A stretch of 64,000 nt of DNA. Origin: Maricaulis maris_C. Lineage in GTDB: Bacteria > Pseudomonadota > Alphaproteobacteria > Caulobacterales > Maricaulaceae. The position numbers and the translations under genes were made by a program. The notes beneath the pieces were generated by a model that saw only the letters and a list, made by a program, of their open reading frames with translations, had not been told where the DNA came from and did no database searches. Shown here one piece after another: positions 25,018-33,494 of this stretch (positions are counted from its first letter, which is position 1; the number at the start of each line of letters is the position of its first letter). Location: positions 62,001-126,000 of the forward strand of contig NZ_JAGDYT010000001.1 in the NCBI RefSeq assembly GCF_049116555.1, written 5' to 3'.

Positions 25018-27555
25018 ATGCTGAAGCAACGGGCACTTTCTACAACCATTCTAACCGCCGCGACCTTGTCGATTGCCGGAGCTGGCCTCGCCGCCGCTCA
25101 GGTCGACGTCGTTACTGTGACCGCCACCAAGCGCGAACAGAGCACCCAGGACATTCCTCTCGCCGTCAACGCGATGAATGAGGAAACGCTGGACGAGCTC
25201 GGCGTCGATGTGTTCACCGACTACCTGCAGCAGCTGCCAGGCGTCACCGCCGGTGGCTCCGGCCCGGGTCAGGCCACGATCTATATCCGCGGCCTCGCCT
25301 CCACGACTCCGAACCTGACCACGGCCGGTGTGGCTGGTCTGGCGCCGAACGTCGCGCTCTATCTCGATGAGCAGCCGGTATCCCAGCCGGGTCGTAACCT
25401 GGATGTCTATGCCGCCGACCTGGCGCGCGTCGAAGTTCTTCCCGGGCCTCAGGGCACGCTCTACGGGGCGTCCTCGCAGGCCGGCACGGTCCGCCTGATC
25501 ACCAACCGTCCGGACCCGTCCGGCTTCTCCGCTTCGTCGAATTTCGCGGTCTCCTTCACCGAAGGCGGCGAGATGTCCAACAAGGTTGAAGCTGTCGTCA
25601 ACATGCCGGTGGCCGACAATTTCGCCATCCGTGGCGTGGTCTATGTCGACCAGCAGGGCGGCTATATCGACAATGTGCCGGGTACCCGGAGTGCGAGAGA
25701 ATCAGCACGTTTCCGTCCTGCCGGCACGATGCGTGACAATGGCGTTCCGGTCAGCGCAACGCGCGCCGGCTTCCAGTCCACGGCGGATCTGACCGGTGTC
25801 ACTTTCCTCGACGCCAACAATTCCGACCTGTTGGAAAAGGATTTCAACGACACGACCTATTCCGGTTTCCGTCTCAGCGCCCTGTATGACTTCAATGCGG
25901 ACTGGTCCCTGACCGTCATGCACATGCAGCAGCAGCTGGACTCCGAAGGCGTGTTCTTCATGGACCCGACCCTCGATGATCTGGAAATCCAGCGCTTCGA
26001 GGAAGATGAGCTGGACGACTATTTCCACAATACCAGCTGGACGCTGGAAGGCCGCCTCGGCGCCCTGGAAATGGTCTATACCGGCGCCTATACGGATCGG
26101 AATACCGATCAGCGCGTCGATTATTCCGATTATCTCTTCGTCGGCCAGTATCTGCCTTACTATATCTGTGATGGCTCGGTGTCCTATCCGGGCGGGGCCC
26201 CGACCGGAACGTGTCAGGCGCCGAACCTGTTCGTCCAGTCGGACACGCGCACCAAGGTGTTCACCCAGGAATTGCGTTTCAATACGCCGGAAGATCGCCG
26301 CATCCGCGCCACCTTCGGCGGTTTCTACTCCGATATGGAAGTGGCCGAGCGCAATGACTTCACCTATCCGGGTTCGGTCAATGCGATCTCCTTTGACGGT
26401 GTGACCACTGGCTTCGCTCCGAACTACCCGCTGACCAATACCGCGGTGACGGGTCAAGTCGGTGCGGCCTCGCCGGGCTATTTCTCCGACGCGGGTCCTT
26501 TCCCGGCCGGCGTCATCTTCCGGAATGATGTCCTGCGCACCGACGAGCAGTATGGCCTCTTTGGTGAGACGACCTTTGATCTGACCGACCAGTTCTCGAT
26601 CACGCTGGGCGCTCGCTACTACGACATCGAAGTTGATCTTGTGGGCAGCGCGAACGGCTCCTTCTTCAACTTCGGTCAGACCGATGATGCTCAGGTCTTC
26701 GGGACCAATATCTCGACTCTCTACGCGCCGAACAATCCATTCGGCAATCCCGATGTTGCGGCAACGGATGGTTTCATTTTCAAGGGTACGCTGGAATGGC
26801 GCCCGACCGACGGCGCGCTCTTCTACGCGACCGTTTCGGAAGGTTTCCGCCCGGGTCTCCTGAACCGTCCGGGCGGCGCTGCCGGCCCCGGTGGCTACAC
26901 CGTGCCGTTTGCCCTCGATACGGATGAGGTGGTCAATTACGAGTTCGGCTGGAAAACCGACCTCTTTGACAATCAGGTCCGTTTCAACGGTAACGCCTTC
27001 ATGGTCGAGATCGAGAATCTGCAAACGACGATTTTCGACCCGTCCATCACCAACCTCTTCTTCTCGGATAATGCTGCCAATGCGGAAATTCGCGGTCTTG
27101 AGGGTGAAGTGACCTGGGCTCCGGCCGATATTCAGGGCCTGACCGTTGTCGGTGCGTTCTCGTTGCTCGACACCGAAATCACGGAAGTCCTGACCCCGAC
27201 CACTGATGTGTTGGTCGGCTCCGAGCTTGCATTCGCACCGAGCTACCAGGCCAATGTCCGCGCCCGCTACGAGTGGTCTTTGGACAATGGCTTGATGGCC
27301 CATGTGATGCCGCAGGTGACGATCACCGATGACAGCGTTTCCGACGTCATCGAGATCAACAAGGCGGACGTCGAAGGCTATGCCTCGATGAACTTCACCA
27401 CGGGTCTGACAGGTGAGAGCTGGTCGGTTGAATTGTTTGCCAACAATCTCACTAATGAGCGCGGTGAAATCTCGAACAACTTTGTCAATGACCGCGAGCG
27501 CGTGACGATTATCCGCCCGCGTACGATCGGCGTGCGCGTCGGGGTGCAGTACTAG
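25018..27555 (+). CDS. TonB-dependent outer-membrane receptor
   Basis: 845-residue receptor. Signal peptide (MLKQRALSTTI to LAAAQ), a TonB-box-like VVTVTATKRE, plug domain with IYIRGLAS, VALYLDEQPV and LPGPQGTLYGASSQAGTVR to about residue 165, then a beta-barrel ending in aromatic Tyr (VGVQY). Its plug is of the class common in sphingomonads and Caulobacterales, different from the receptor at 11711. It is followed by a strong terminator and then a TPR-sulfotransferase gene, a pairing seen repeatedly in such genomes. The substrate is not evident. Confidence 0.95.
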   Translation: MLKQRALSTTILTAATLSIAGAGLAAAQVDVVTVTATKREQSTQDIPLAVNAMNEETLDELGVDVFTDYLQQLPGVTAGGSGPGQATIYIRGLASTTPNLTTAGVAGLAPNVALYLDEQPVSQPGRNLDVYAADLARVEVLPGPQGTLYGASSQAGTVRLITNRPDPSGFSASSNFAVSFTEGGEMSNKVEAVVNMPVADNFAIRGVVYVDQQGGYIDNVPGTRSARESARFRPAGTMRDNGVPVSATRAGFQSTADLTGVTFLDANNSDLLEKDFNDTTYSGFRLSALYDFNADWSLTVMHMQQQLDSEGVFFMDPTLDDLEIQRFEEDELDDYFHNTSWTLEGRLGALEMVYTGAYTDRNTDQRVDYSDYLFVGQYLPYYICDGSVSYPGGAPTGTCQAPNLFVQSDTRTKVFTQELRFNTPEDRRIRATFGGFYSDMEVAERNDFTYPGSVNAISFDGVTTGFAPNYPLTNTAVTGQVGAASPGYFSDAGPFPAGVIFRNDVLRTDEQYGLFGETTFDLTDQFSITLGARYYDIEVDLVGSANGSFFNFGQTDDAQVFGTNISTLYAPNNPFGNPDVAATDGFIFKGTLEWRPTDGALFYATVSEGFRPGLLNRPGGAAGPGGYTVPFALDTDEVVNYEFGWKTDLFDNQVRFNGNAFMVEIENLQTTIFDPSITNLFFSDNAANAEIRGLEGEVTWAPADIQGLTVVGAFSLLDTEITEVLTPTTDVLVGSELAFAPSYQANVRARYEWSLDNGLMAHVMPQVTITDDSVSDVIEINKADVEGYASMNFTTGLTGESWSVELFANNLTNERGEISNNFVNDRERVTIIRPRTIGVRVGVQY

Positions 27556-27588
27556 GCCCTGACATGCCGCTGGCCTGAGGCCACAATG

Positions 27589-27624
27589 GAAAGCGTCCCC
27601 CTCGAGGGACGCTTTCTGTTTTTT
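27589..27624 (+). terminator. Rho-independent terminator
   Basis: Eleven-bp perfect stem (27589-27599 with 27606-27616), 6-nt loop, then TG and six T. It ends the receptor mRNA; the next gene begins 24 bp later, so that gene needs readthrough or a promoter overlapping the terminator. Confidence 0.92.
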
Positions 27625-27647
27625 GCAAGACCGGTGGAGACCCCTGC

Positions 27648-29660
27648 GTGTCGGAAGAGACGGACATCCATGTCCAGGCGCTGACCACAGCGCAAAAGCA
27701 AATGTATGAAAGCCGTTTCGATGCGGCTCTGGAGACCTTGCAGCCGGTTCTGGATGCGTCGCCGGACCATACTGATGCCCTGTACATGCTGGCGGTCTGC
27801 GCCCGTTATCTCAAACGTCATGATGAGGCCCGTGCGGCCCTCGACCGGATCAAGCGCACCGCGCCGGATTTTGGCCGCGCTTTCCAGGAGGAGGGTCATC
27901 TCCTGCGGGTGCTCGGCGAGACGGACCGGGCCCTGATCGCCTTCCAGCGCGCGTGTCGATTCAATCCGGCCCTGGTCGCCAGTTGGCAGGCGCAGGCCGA
28001 GCTTCACCAGGCGGCGGGTCGTCCGGCAGAAGCCCGCAACGCGACGGCCCAGGCCGAGCGGATCAGCGCCTTGCCGCGTGAGCTGGTTTCGGTCACGCAC
28101 CTCCTGCATGAAGGCAAACTGCTCAAGGCGGAGAAGCTCTGCCGGGCTTTCCTTCAGAAAAACCCGCACCATGTCGAAGCCATGCGGCTCCTTGCCGAGC
28201 TGGGCAATCGTTTCGGCATCCTCGAGGACGCCGATTTCCTGCTTGAGAGCGCGATCGAATTCGAGCCGGACAATACGCAATTGCGGTTGGACCATATCCA
28301 GGTCCTGCGCAAGCGCCAGAAATTCACTGCCGCGCTGGATCAGGCTCGCTACCTCTTCGAGGCTGATCCCGATAATCCGATTTTCAAATCGCACTATGCG
28401 ATCGAATGCATGCAGACCGGCAGCTATGACGAAGCGCTGGCCTTGTTCGATGAAATTCTATCGGTCTTGCCTGAGGATCCGGCGACTTTGACCTCGCGTG
28501 GTCATGCGCTCAAGACACTCGGACGCCAGGACGAGGCGATTGCCAGCTACCGGGCCGCCTTTGCCGCCAAACCTGACCATGGTGATGCCTGGTACGGGCT
28601 GGCCAACCTCAAGACCTACCGCTTCACGGATGATGAGATCGCCCGCATGCAGGGACTCGAGGCGGGCACCGAGCTGGCTTTCCAGGACCGGGTTCATCTC
28701 AGTTTTGCGCTCGCCAAGGCCTCTGAGGATCGCAACAAGATCGCTGATGCTTTCGCCTTCTACGACAAGGGCAATACGCTGAAGCGCGTTCAGACCCGCT
28801 ACACGACCGAGCAGATGGAAGAGGAGTTGCGAGCCCAGGCGGAGATCTGTGATGCAGCCCTGTTCGAAGCCCAGGCCGGGAAGGGCTGCGAAGATCCGGA
28901 CCCGATCTTCATCGTTGGCCTGCCGCGCGCCGGCTCTACCCTGCTGGAGCAAATTCTGGCCTCTCACAGTCAGGTCGACGGCACGCTGGAATTGCCGAAT
29001 ATCCTTGCCCTCTCGCATCGCCTTCGGGGTCGACAGCGGCTGAGCGACAAGACCCGGTATCCACGCATCCTCCACGAACTGAGCGAAGACCAGCTTGCGG
29101 CGCTGGGCCGGGACTATCTCGACAATACCCGCATCCACCGCGCCGGCGCGCCGCGTTTCACCGACAAGATGCCCAATAATTTCCGGCATATCGGCCTGAT
29201 CAAATTGATCCTGCCCAATGCCCGGATCATTGATGCCCGCCGTAACCCGATGGCCTGCTGTTTCTCTGGCTTCAAGCAATTATTCGCGGAAGGCCAGGAG
29301 TTCACCTATGGCCTTGAAGAGATCGGGCATTACTATCGAAATTATGTCGCGCTGATGGATCATTGGGATCGGGTCCTGCCCGGTCAGGTCCTGCGTGTGA
29401 ACTACGAAGAGGTTGTTGCCGATCTTGACGGACAGGTGCGGCGACTTCTCGATTTCTGTGACCTGCCGTTCGAGCAGGCTTGTCTCGACTTCCATGCCAC
29501 CGAGCGCGCGGTGCGAACCGCAAGTTCGGAGCAGGTGCGTCAGCCGATCTTCGACAGCGGCGTCGCGCAATGGAAGAAATTCGAACCCCATCTCGACCCG
29601 CTCAAAAAGGCTTTGGGTGACGAGATACTGGCCAAGGCCAACCCCATGCCGGCCGTGTAA
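27648..29660 (+). CDS. TPR-repeat sulfotransferase family protein
   Basis: 670 residues. The N-terminal 380 are tetratricopeptide repeats (about ten helix pairs, with typical A-x-Y-A spacing). The C-terminal 250 are a PAPS-dependent sulfotransferase domain, with the 5'-phosphosulfate loop GLPRAGSTLLEQ (424-435) and a later NARIIDARRNPMACCFS segment corresponding to the 3'-phosphate site. No signal peptide, so it is cytoplasmic or membrane-associated. GTG start follows GGTGGAG. It lies between a TonB receptor and a BCCT transporter; the latter starts 8 bp downstream. The acceptor could be a protein or glycan; this is not determinable. Confidence 0.88.
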   Translation: MSEETDIHVQALTTAQKQMYESRFDAALETLQPVLDASPDHTDALYMLAVCARYLKRHDEARAALDRIKRTAPDFGRAFQEEGHLLRVLGETDRALIAFQRACRFNPALVASWQAQAELHQAAGRPAEARNATAQAERISALPRELVSVTHLLHEGKLLKAEKLCRAFLQKNPHHVEAMRLLAELGNRFGILEDADFLLESAIEFEPDNTQLRLDHIQVLRKRQKFTAALDQARYLFEADPDNPIFKSHYAIECMQTGSYDEALALFDEILSVLPEDPATLTSRGHALKTLGRQDEAIASYRAAFAAKPDHGDAWYGLANLKTYRFTDDEIARMQGLEAGTELAFQDRVHLSFALAKASEDRNKIADAFAFYDKGNTLKRVQTRYTTEQMEEELRAQAEICDAALFEAQAGKGCEDPDPIFIVGLPRAGSTLLEQILASHSQVDGTLELPNILALSHRLRGRQRLSDKTRYPRILHELSEDQLAALGRDYLDNTRIHRAGAPRFTDKMPNNFRHIGLIKLILPNARIIDARRNPMACCFSGFKQLFAEGQEFTYGLEEIGHYYRNYVALMDHWDRVLPGQVLRVNYEEVVADLDGQVRRLLDFCDLPFEQACLDFHATERAVRTASSEQVRQPIFDSGVAQWKKFEPHLDPLKKALGDEILAKANPMPAV

Positions 29661-29668
29661 GGAAGATC

Positions 29669-31282
29669 ATGCCCCGACGCCATTACAAGACCGATTACGA
29701 GACCGGACAGGACAATGTGTCCCTGCTCGGGCTTGATGTGCACAATCCAGTCTTCTTTGTCTCTGCGGTCGCCATGATCGCATTCGTCGCGTGCGCGGTT
29801 CTCCTACCCGAGATGATGTCCGCGGCGATGATTGCTTCGCGCGACTGGGTTCTGGCGACCTTTGACTGGTTCTTCGTGCTCGGCGTGAATTTCGTCTTCC
29901 TCTTCTGCCTGGTCGTGATGGTATCGCCCCTCGGCCGTTTGCGCATCGGCGGGACCGACGCCAAGCCTGACTTCTCGACGAAATCCTGGCTTGCCATGTT
30001 GTTTTCGGCGGGGATTGGAATCGGTCTGATGTTCTGGGGGGCTGCGGAGCCGTTAGCCTATCATACGAACTGGTTCGGCACGCCGCTCGGGGTCGAGGCC
30101 GGGTCAGAGGAATCTGCCCGCTTGGCGCTCAGTGCCACCATGTTCCATTGGGGTCTCAACGCCTGGTCCATATATGCAGTGCTGGGACTGGCGCTGGCTT
30201 ACTTTACCTTCTCAAAAGGTTTGCCGCTCACCGTCCGGTCCGCTTTCTATCCGCTCCTCGGCGACCGAATTTGGGGGTGGCCGGGACACCTGATCGATTT
30301 TCTGGCGGTGATCGCGACCCTGTTCGGCCTGGCCACATCACTCGGCCTGGGTGCGCAACAGGTGGCGAGCGGGCTGGATTTCCTGTTCGGCATCGATCCG
30401 GGCATCATGACTCAAATCGTTGTTATCGCCTGTATTACTTCGGTCGCGATCATCTCGGTGGTGCGCGGACTCGATGGCGGTGTGAAGGTCCTGTCCAACA
30501 TCAACATGATCCTGGCCGGCGTGTTCTTGCTCTTCGTCTTCATTGTCGGGCCGACCATGCTGATCGTGACCGGCTTCTGGGACAATACGGTGGCCTATGT
30601 CAGTGACTTCCTGCCCTTGTCCAATTGGGTCGGTCGCGAGGATACCGAATGGTTCCACGGCTGGACGATCTTTTACTGGGCCTGGTGGATTTCCTGGTCG
30701 CCTTTTGTCGGCATGTTCATCGCCCGCGTGTCCAAGGGGCGAACGGTCCGGGAATTCCTGGTCGCAGTGATTTTCGTTCCCTTCCTGATTACCATCGGCT
30801 GGTTTTCGACCTTCGGTGAGACAGCGATCTTCCAGTTCGAGAACGGCATCGGGGAGTTGGCCAACGGCGTCGATGATGTTTCGCTGGTCCTGTTCCAGAT
30901 GCTGGATCAAATGCCGTTTGCCGCGATCACATCAGGTATCGCGATCGTCCTGGTTTTCGTGTTCTTCGTGACCTCTTCGGACTCGGGTTCCCTGGTGATC
31001 GACTCCATAACCGCGGGCGGCAAGCTGCATGCTCCAGTCCCGCAACGCATTTTCTGGGCGCTGATCGAGGGTCTGGTGGCGGCCGTATTGCTCTATGGCG
31101 GCGGAGCCCAGGCGCTGCAGGGGTTGCAGGCCGGTGCGATCACCGCAGGCTTGCCCTTTACCGTGGTTCTGCTCGTGTGCTGCTTCAGTTTGTGGAAAGG
31201 ACTTTGGTCCGATCTGCGTGCCCTCCGGTCGATCGAGTCCGCCGCGGCCACATCAGCAAAAACCAGCGAGGCCGAGGCCTGA
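29669..31282 (+). CDS. BCCT-family betaine/choline/carnitine transporter
   Basis: 537-residue inner-membrane transporter with 12 predicted membrane segments. The BCCT signature region (WTIFYWAWWISWSPFVGMF, then RVSKGRTVREF) starts near residue 331, and a Gly-rich GIGIGLMFWGAAEP stretch near 111-124 matches the Na+/substrate-binding helix. It imports quaternary ammonium osmolytes driven by Na+ or H+, fitting a marine, osmotically stressed habitat. GGAAG in the 8-bp gap after the sulfotransferase stop serves as ribosome site, so the two are co-transcribed. Confidence 0.93.
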   Translation: MPRRHYKTDYETGQDNVSLLGLDVHNPVFFVSAVAMIAFVACAVLLPEMMSAAMIASRDWVLATFDWFFVLGVNFVFLFCLVVMVSPLGRLRIGGTDAKPDFSTKSWLAMLFSAGIGIGLMFWGAAEPLAYHTNWFGTPLGVEAGSEESARLALSATMFHWGLNAWSIYAVLGLALAYFTFSKGLPLTVRSAFYPLLGDRIWGWPGHLIDFLAVIATLFGLATSLGLGAQQVASGLDFLFGIDPGIMTQIVVIACITSVAIISVVRGLDGGVKVLSNINMILAGVFLLFVFIVGPTMLIVTGFWDNTVAYVSDFLPLSNWVGREDTEWFHGWTIFYWAWWISWSPFVGMFIARVSKGRTVREFLVAVIFVPFLITIGWFSTFGETAIFQFENGIGELANGVDDVSLVLFQMLDQMPFAAITSGIAIVLVFVFFVTSSDSGSLVIDSITAGGKLHAPVPQRIFWALIEGLVAAVLLYGGGAQALQGLQAGAITAGLPFTVVLLVCCFSLWKGLWSDLRALRSIESAAATSAKTSEAEA

Positions 31283-31300
31283 GGCTGGCAGCAGGCCTTT
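31275..31300 (+). terminator. Weak terminator-like hairpin at the BCCT gene end
   Basis: AGGCCTG (31275-31281) pairs with CAGGCCT (31292-31298), followed by only TTTC. The stem overlaps the stop codon. A second 8-bp GC stem without a T-run lies just downstream (CCCGCCGC at 31303-31310 with GCGGCGGG at 31326-31333). Confidence 0.35.
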
Positions 31301-31450
31301 CGCCCGCCGCGTCGGCATGATCGAGGCGGCGGGAGGTGGAGGAGTGAGCGCCTGACAAGGCTTTCGTTTGCGAGTTTGGCGCCGTTCAGTGGGCCGGTTT
31401 TCGGGTTCGGTCCGCCACCCGTCGCTGTGACAGTCGGGCAAACGTCTGGT

Positions 31451-32428
31451 TCAGAGCCATTTCAACAGGCGGAAAACCCAGATCTGGACCGCGCTTATCG
31501 CGGTCAAAATGGCGAGGAAGATCCAGAAAGCGCTGGGCAGGTCCGCACCGGGTATCCCGCCGACATTGATCCCCAGAAGGCCGGTCAGAAAGCCGAGCGG
31601 CAGGAAGATCGCCGCGATCAGCGACAGGACGTACAGATTCTTGTTCATCCGGTCGGCCAGCGCATTGGCCAGCTCGTCCTTGACGATCTGGGCCCGTTCC
31701 CGAATGGCGTCGAGATCTTCCAGATAGCGGGTAATGCGATCCAGGTTTTCCTGCAGGCGCCGTCGGTGGGCCGTGGACAGCCAGCCGAGCTCTGATGTCC
31801 TCAGATAGGCGATCACATCACGCTGGGGTGCGAAATAGCGACGGAAGATGATGGCTTGCTTGCGCAGTGCCGTGATGGCTTGTCTTTCAGAGGTGGACGG
31901 GTCTTCCATCACTCGCTCCTCGATCTCGTCGAGACGCTCATGCAGCTCGGTCATCACCGGCTCCATACGCTCGAAAAGGCGGGCCGAGAGGAGACCTATG
32001 AAATCGCCGGAATCCTTGGGGCCATTGCCCGAGGCGAGCCGGTCCTGGATATCCTTCACCGCCTTGAGCGGGCGTCGTTGCACGGAGACGACGCGATGCG
32101 GATCAACCCAGAGCCGGATCGAGACCATGTCTTCCGGCTGGGCGTCGGCATTCAGATTGACCCCGCGCAGGATCATCATGGCACCCTGCTCGAACTCGAG
32201 CAGGCGCGGCCGCGTTTCTTCGGCCAGCAGGGCATCAATGATCAGCGGGTCGAGATAGTGGAGCTCGCGCTCGATCCATTTGCGCGACGTGTCATGACCG
32301 GCATCCAGATGCACCCAGGCGAGGGCTTCACCCTGAATCTCGTGAGCGACGGCGTCGCCGCGCAATTGATGGGCGTTGCCATCGCCCGTGATCGAGGCGG
32401 CGTAAAGAATTTCGGCGCCATCCGTCAT
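31451..32428 (-). CDS. CorA/ZntB-type divalent cation transporter
   Basis: 325 residues. A long soluble N-terminal funnel (about 1-260), rich in charged helices, ends in two C-terminal membrane helices. The GxN pore motif GINVGGIPG stands between them; the NVGG form is typical of ZntB-like zinc transporters, while CorA has GMN. It is a pentameric inner-membrane channel/transporter. ATG at 32428, with GGAGG upstream, lies 1 nt after the MscS stop, so the two are coupled. Zn versus Mg preference is uncertain. Confidence 0.88.
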   Translation of the reverse strand: MTDGAEILYAASITGDGNAHQLRGDAVAHEIQGEALAWVHLDAGHDTSRKWIERELHYLDPLIIDALLAEETRPRLLEFEQGAMMILRGVNLNADAQPEDMVSIRLWVDPHRVVSVQRRPLKAVKDIQDRLASGNGPKDSGDFIGLLSARLFERMEPVMTELHERLDEIEERVMEDPSTSERQAITALRKQAIIFRRYFAPQRDVIAYLRTSELGWLSTAHRRRLQENLDRITRYLEDLDAIRERAQIVKDELANALADRMNKNLYVLSLIAAIFLPLGFLTGLLGINVGGIPGADLPSAFWIFLAILTAISAVQIWVFRLLKWL

Positions 32429-32429
32429 C

Positions 32430-33398
32430 TCAGGCCTCCGTCGGAGATGATGATGACTTGAGATGCACATCGCGCTGCGGAAATGGAATCTCAATTCCGG
32501 CATCACGGAATTTGCGCCAGATCGTGAACATGACCTCGCTCTGGGGCGCCCATCGCCCTTTTACAACATCTTCGATCCAGAAAAGGAGGGTGAAGTCGAC
32601 CGAGCTGTCGCCGAAATTGCGCAGGAAGCATTGTGGCGCCGGGTCATCGATCGTCGATGGATGTTCACGCGCGGCTTCGAGGATCAGCGCCTGGGCCTGC
32701 TCCAGGTCGGCGCCGTAGGATACACCGACGGCGACTTCGATCCGGCCGCGCGTATTGGTCAGCGTCCAATTGGTGACGCGATTGGTGATCAGGTCCTCGT
32801 TGGGAACCAGAATTTCCTTGCCATCGACGGTCTCGATGAGCGTGTAGCGCGCACTCGACTTGCGCACGAAGCCGGTTACGCCGTCCGGCAATTCGATCAG
32901 ATCGTCCTGCTCGACTGACCGTTCCAGCAGAAGGATGAGGCCTGAAATGAAGTTCGAGGCGATCTTTTGCAGGCCAAAGCCGAGTCCGATACCGAGCGCG
33001 CCGGAGAAGATGGTCAGGGTGGTCAGGTCCAGGCCGATCAGGTCCATCGTCACGAGGAAGGCTATGACGTAGAGCGCGATCTGAAAGATTTTGGTGATCA
33101 GGATGCGCGTCGTGGTCCGCATCCGGGTCAATTTTTTCAACCGGCCTTCCACCAGAGCCGAGATGATGGCGGTGGTCCAGAAGACCAGGACAAGCACCAG
33201 CATTCCGCGCAACGCGTCATAGGCGTTGATCGAGAGGCTGCCGACAGAGAAGGTCAGCATGGGCGCCCCGAGATATTCGCGCGCGATGTCGAGATGCCCT
33301 GTCGTGCTGGCATAAACCGTCGCAGCCAGAGTGATGAACAGCAAGATGCCCGCCCACGCGCCGCTCGGCTTGATGAGGGACAGCAAGAAAGTCTTCAT
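32430..33398 (-). CDS. Small-conductance mechanosensitive channel, MscS family
   Basis: 322 residues with several N-terminal membrane helices. The third, pore-lining helix reads IFSGALGIGLGFGLQKIASNF (about 133-153) with the Gly/Ala packing of MscS. The cytoplasmic beta-domain (ERSVEQDDLIEL, VPNEDLITNRVTNWT) and C-terminal alpha/beta domain follow. It releases solutes on hypo-osmotic shock. Placed with the ZntB-like gene and near the BCCT importer, it fits an osmoadaptation neighbourhood. The ATG at 33398 begins a plausible first membrane helix. Confidence 0.92.
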   Translation of the reverse strand: MKTFLLSLIKPSGAWAGILLFITLAATVYASTTGHLDIAREYLGAPMLTFSVGSLSINAYDALRGMLVLVLVFWTTAIISALVEGRLKKLTRMRTTTRILITKIFQIALYVIAFLVTMDLIGLDLTTLTIFSGALGIGLGFGLQKIASNFISGLILLLERSVEQDDLIELPDGVTGFVRKSSARYTLIETVDGKEILVPNEDLITNRVTNWTLTNTRGRIEVAVGVSYGADLEQAQALILEAAREHPSTIDDPAPQCFLRNFGDSSVDFTLLFWIEDVVKGRWAPQSEVMFTIWRKFRDAGIEIPFPQRDVHLKSSSSPTEA

Positions 33399-33494
33399 GC
33401 GCGCGTCTTTCCGATGGGAGCAGCGGTCAATGGTTCGCTGGTCTGTCTCAATCCGTACTCTGCGTGACTGCGTGAGGCAAGCGCGTGCGAGGCC

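Noticed and set aside
31303..31333. GC-rich 8-bp stem as terminator of the BCCT gene
   Set aside because: No T-run after it; kept only as a comment beside the weak hairpin.
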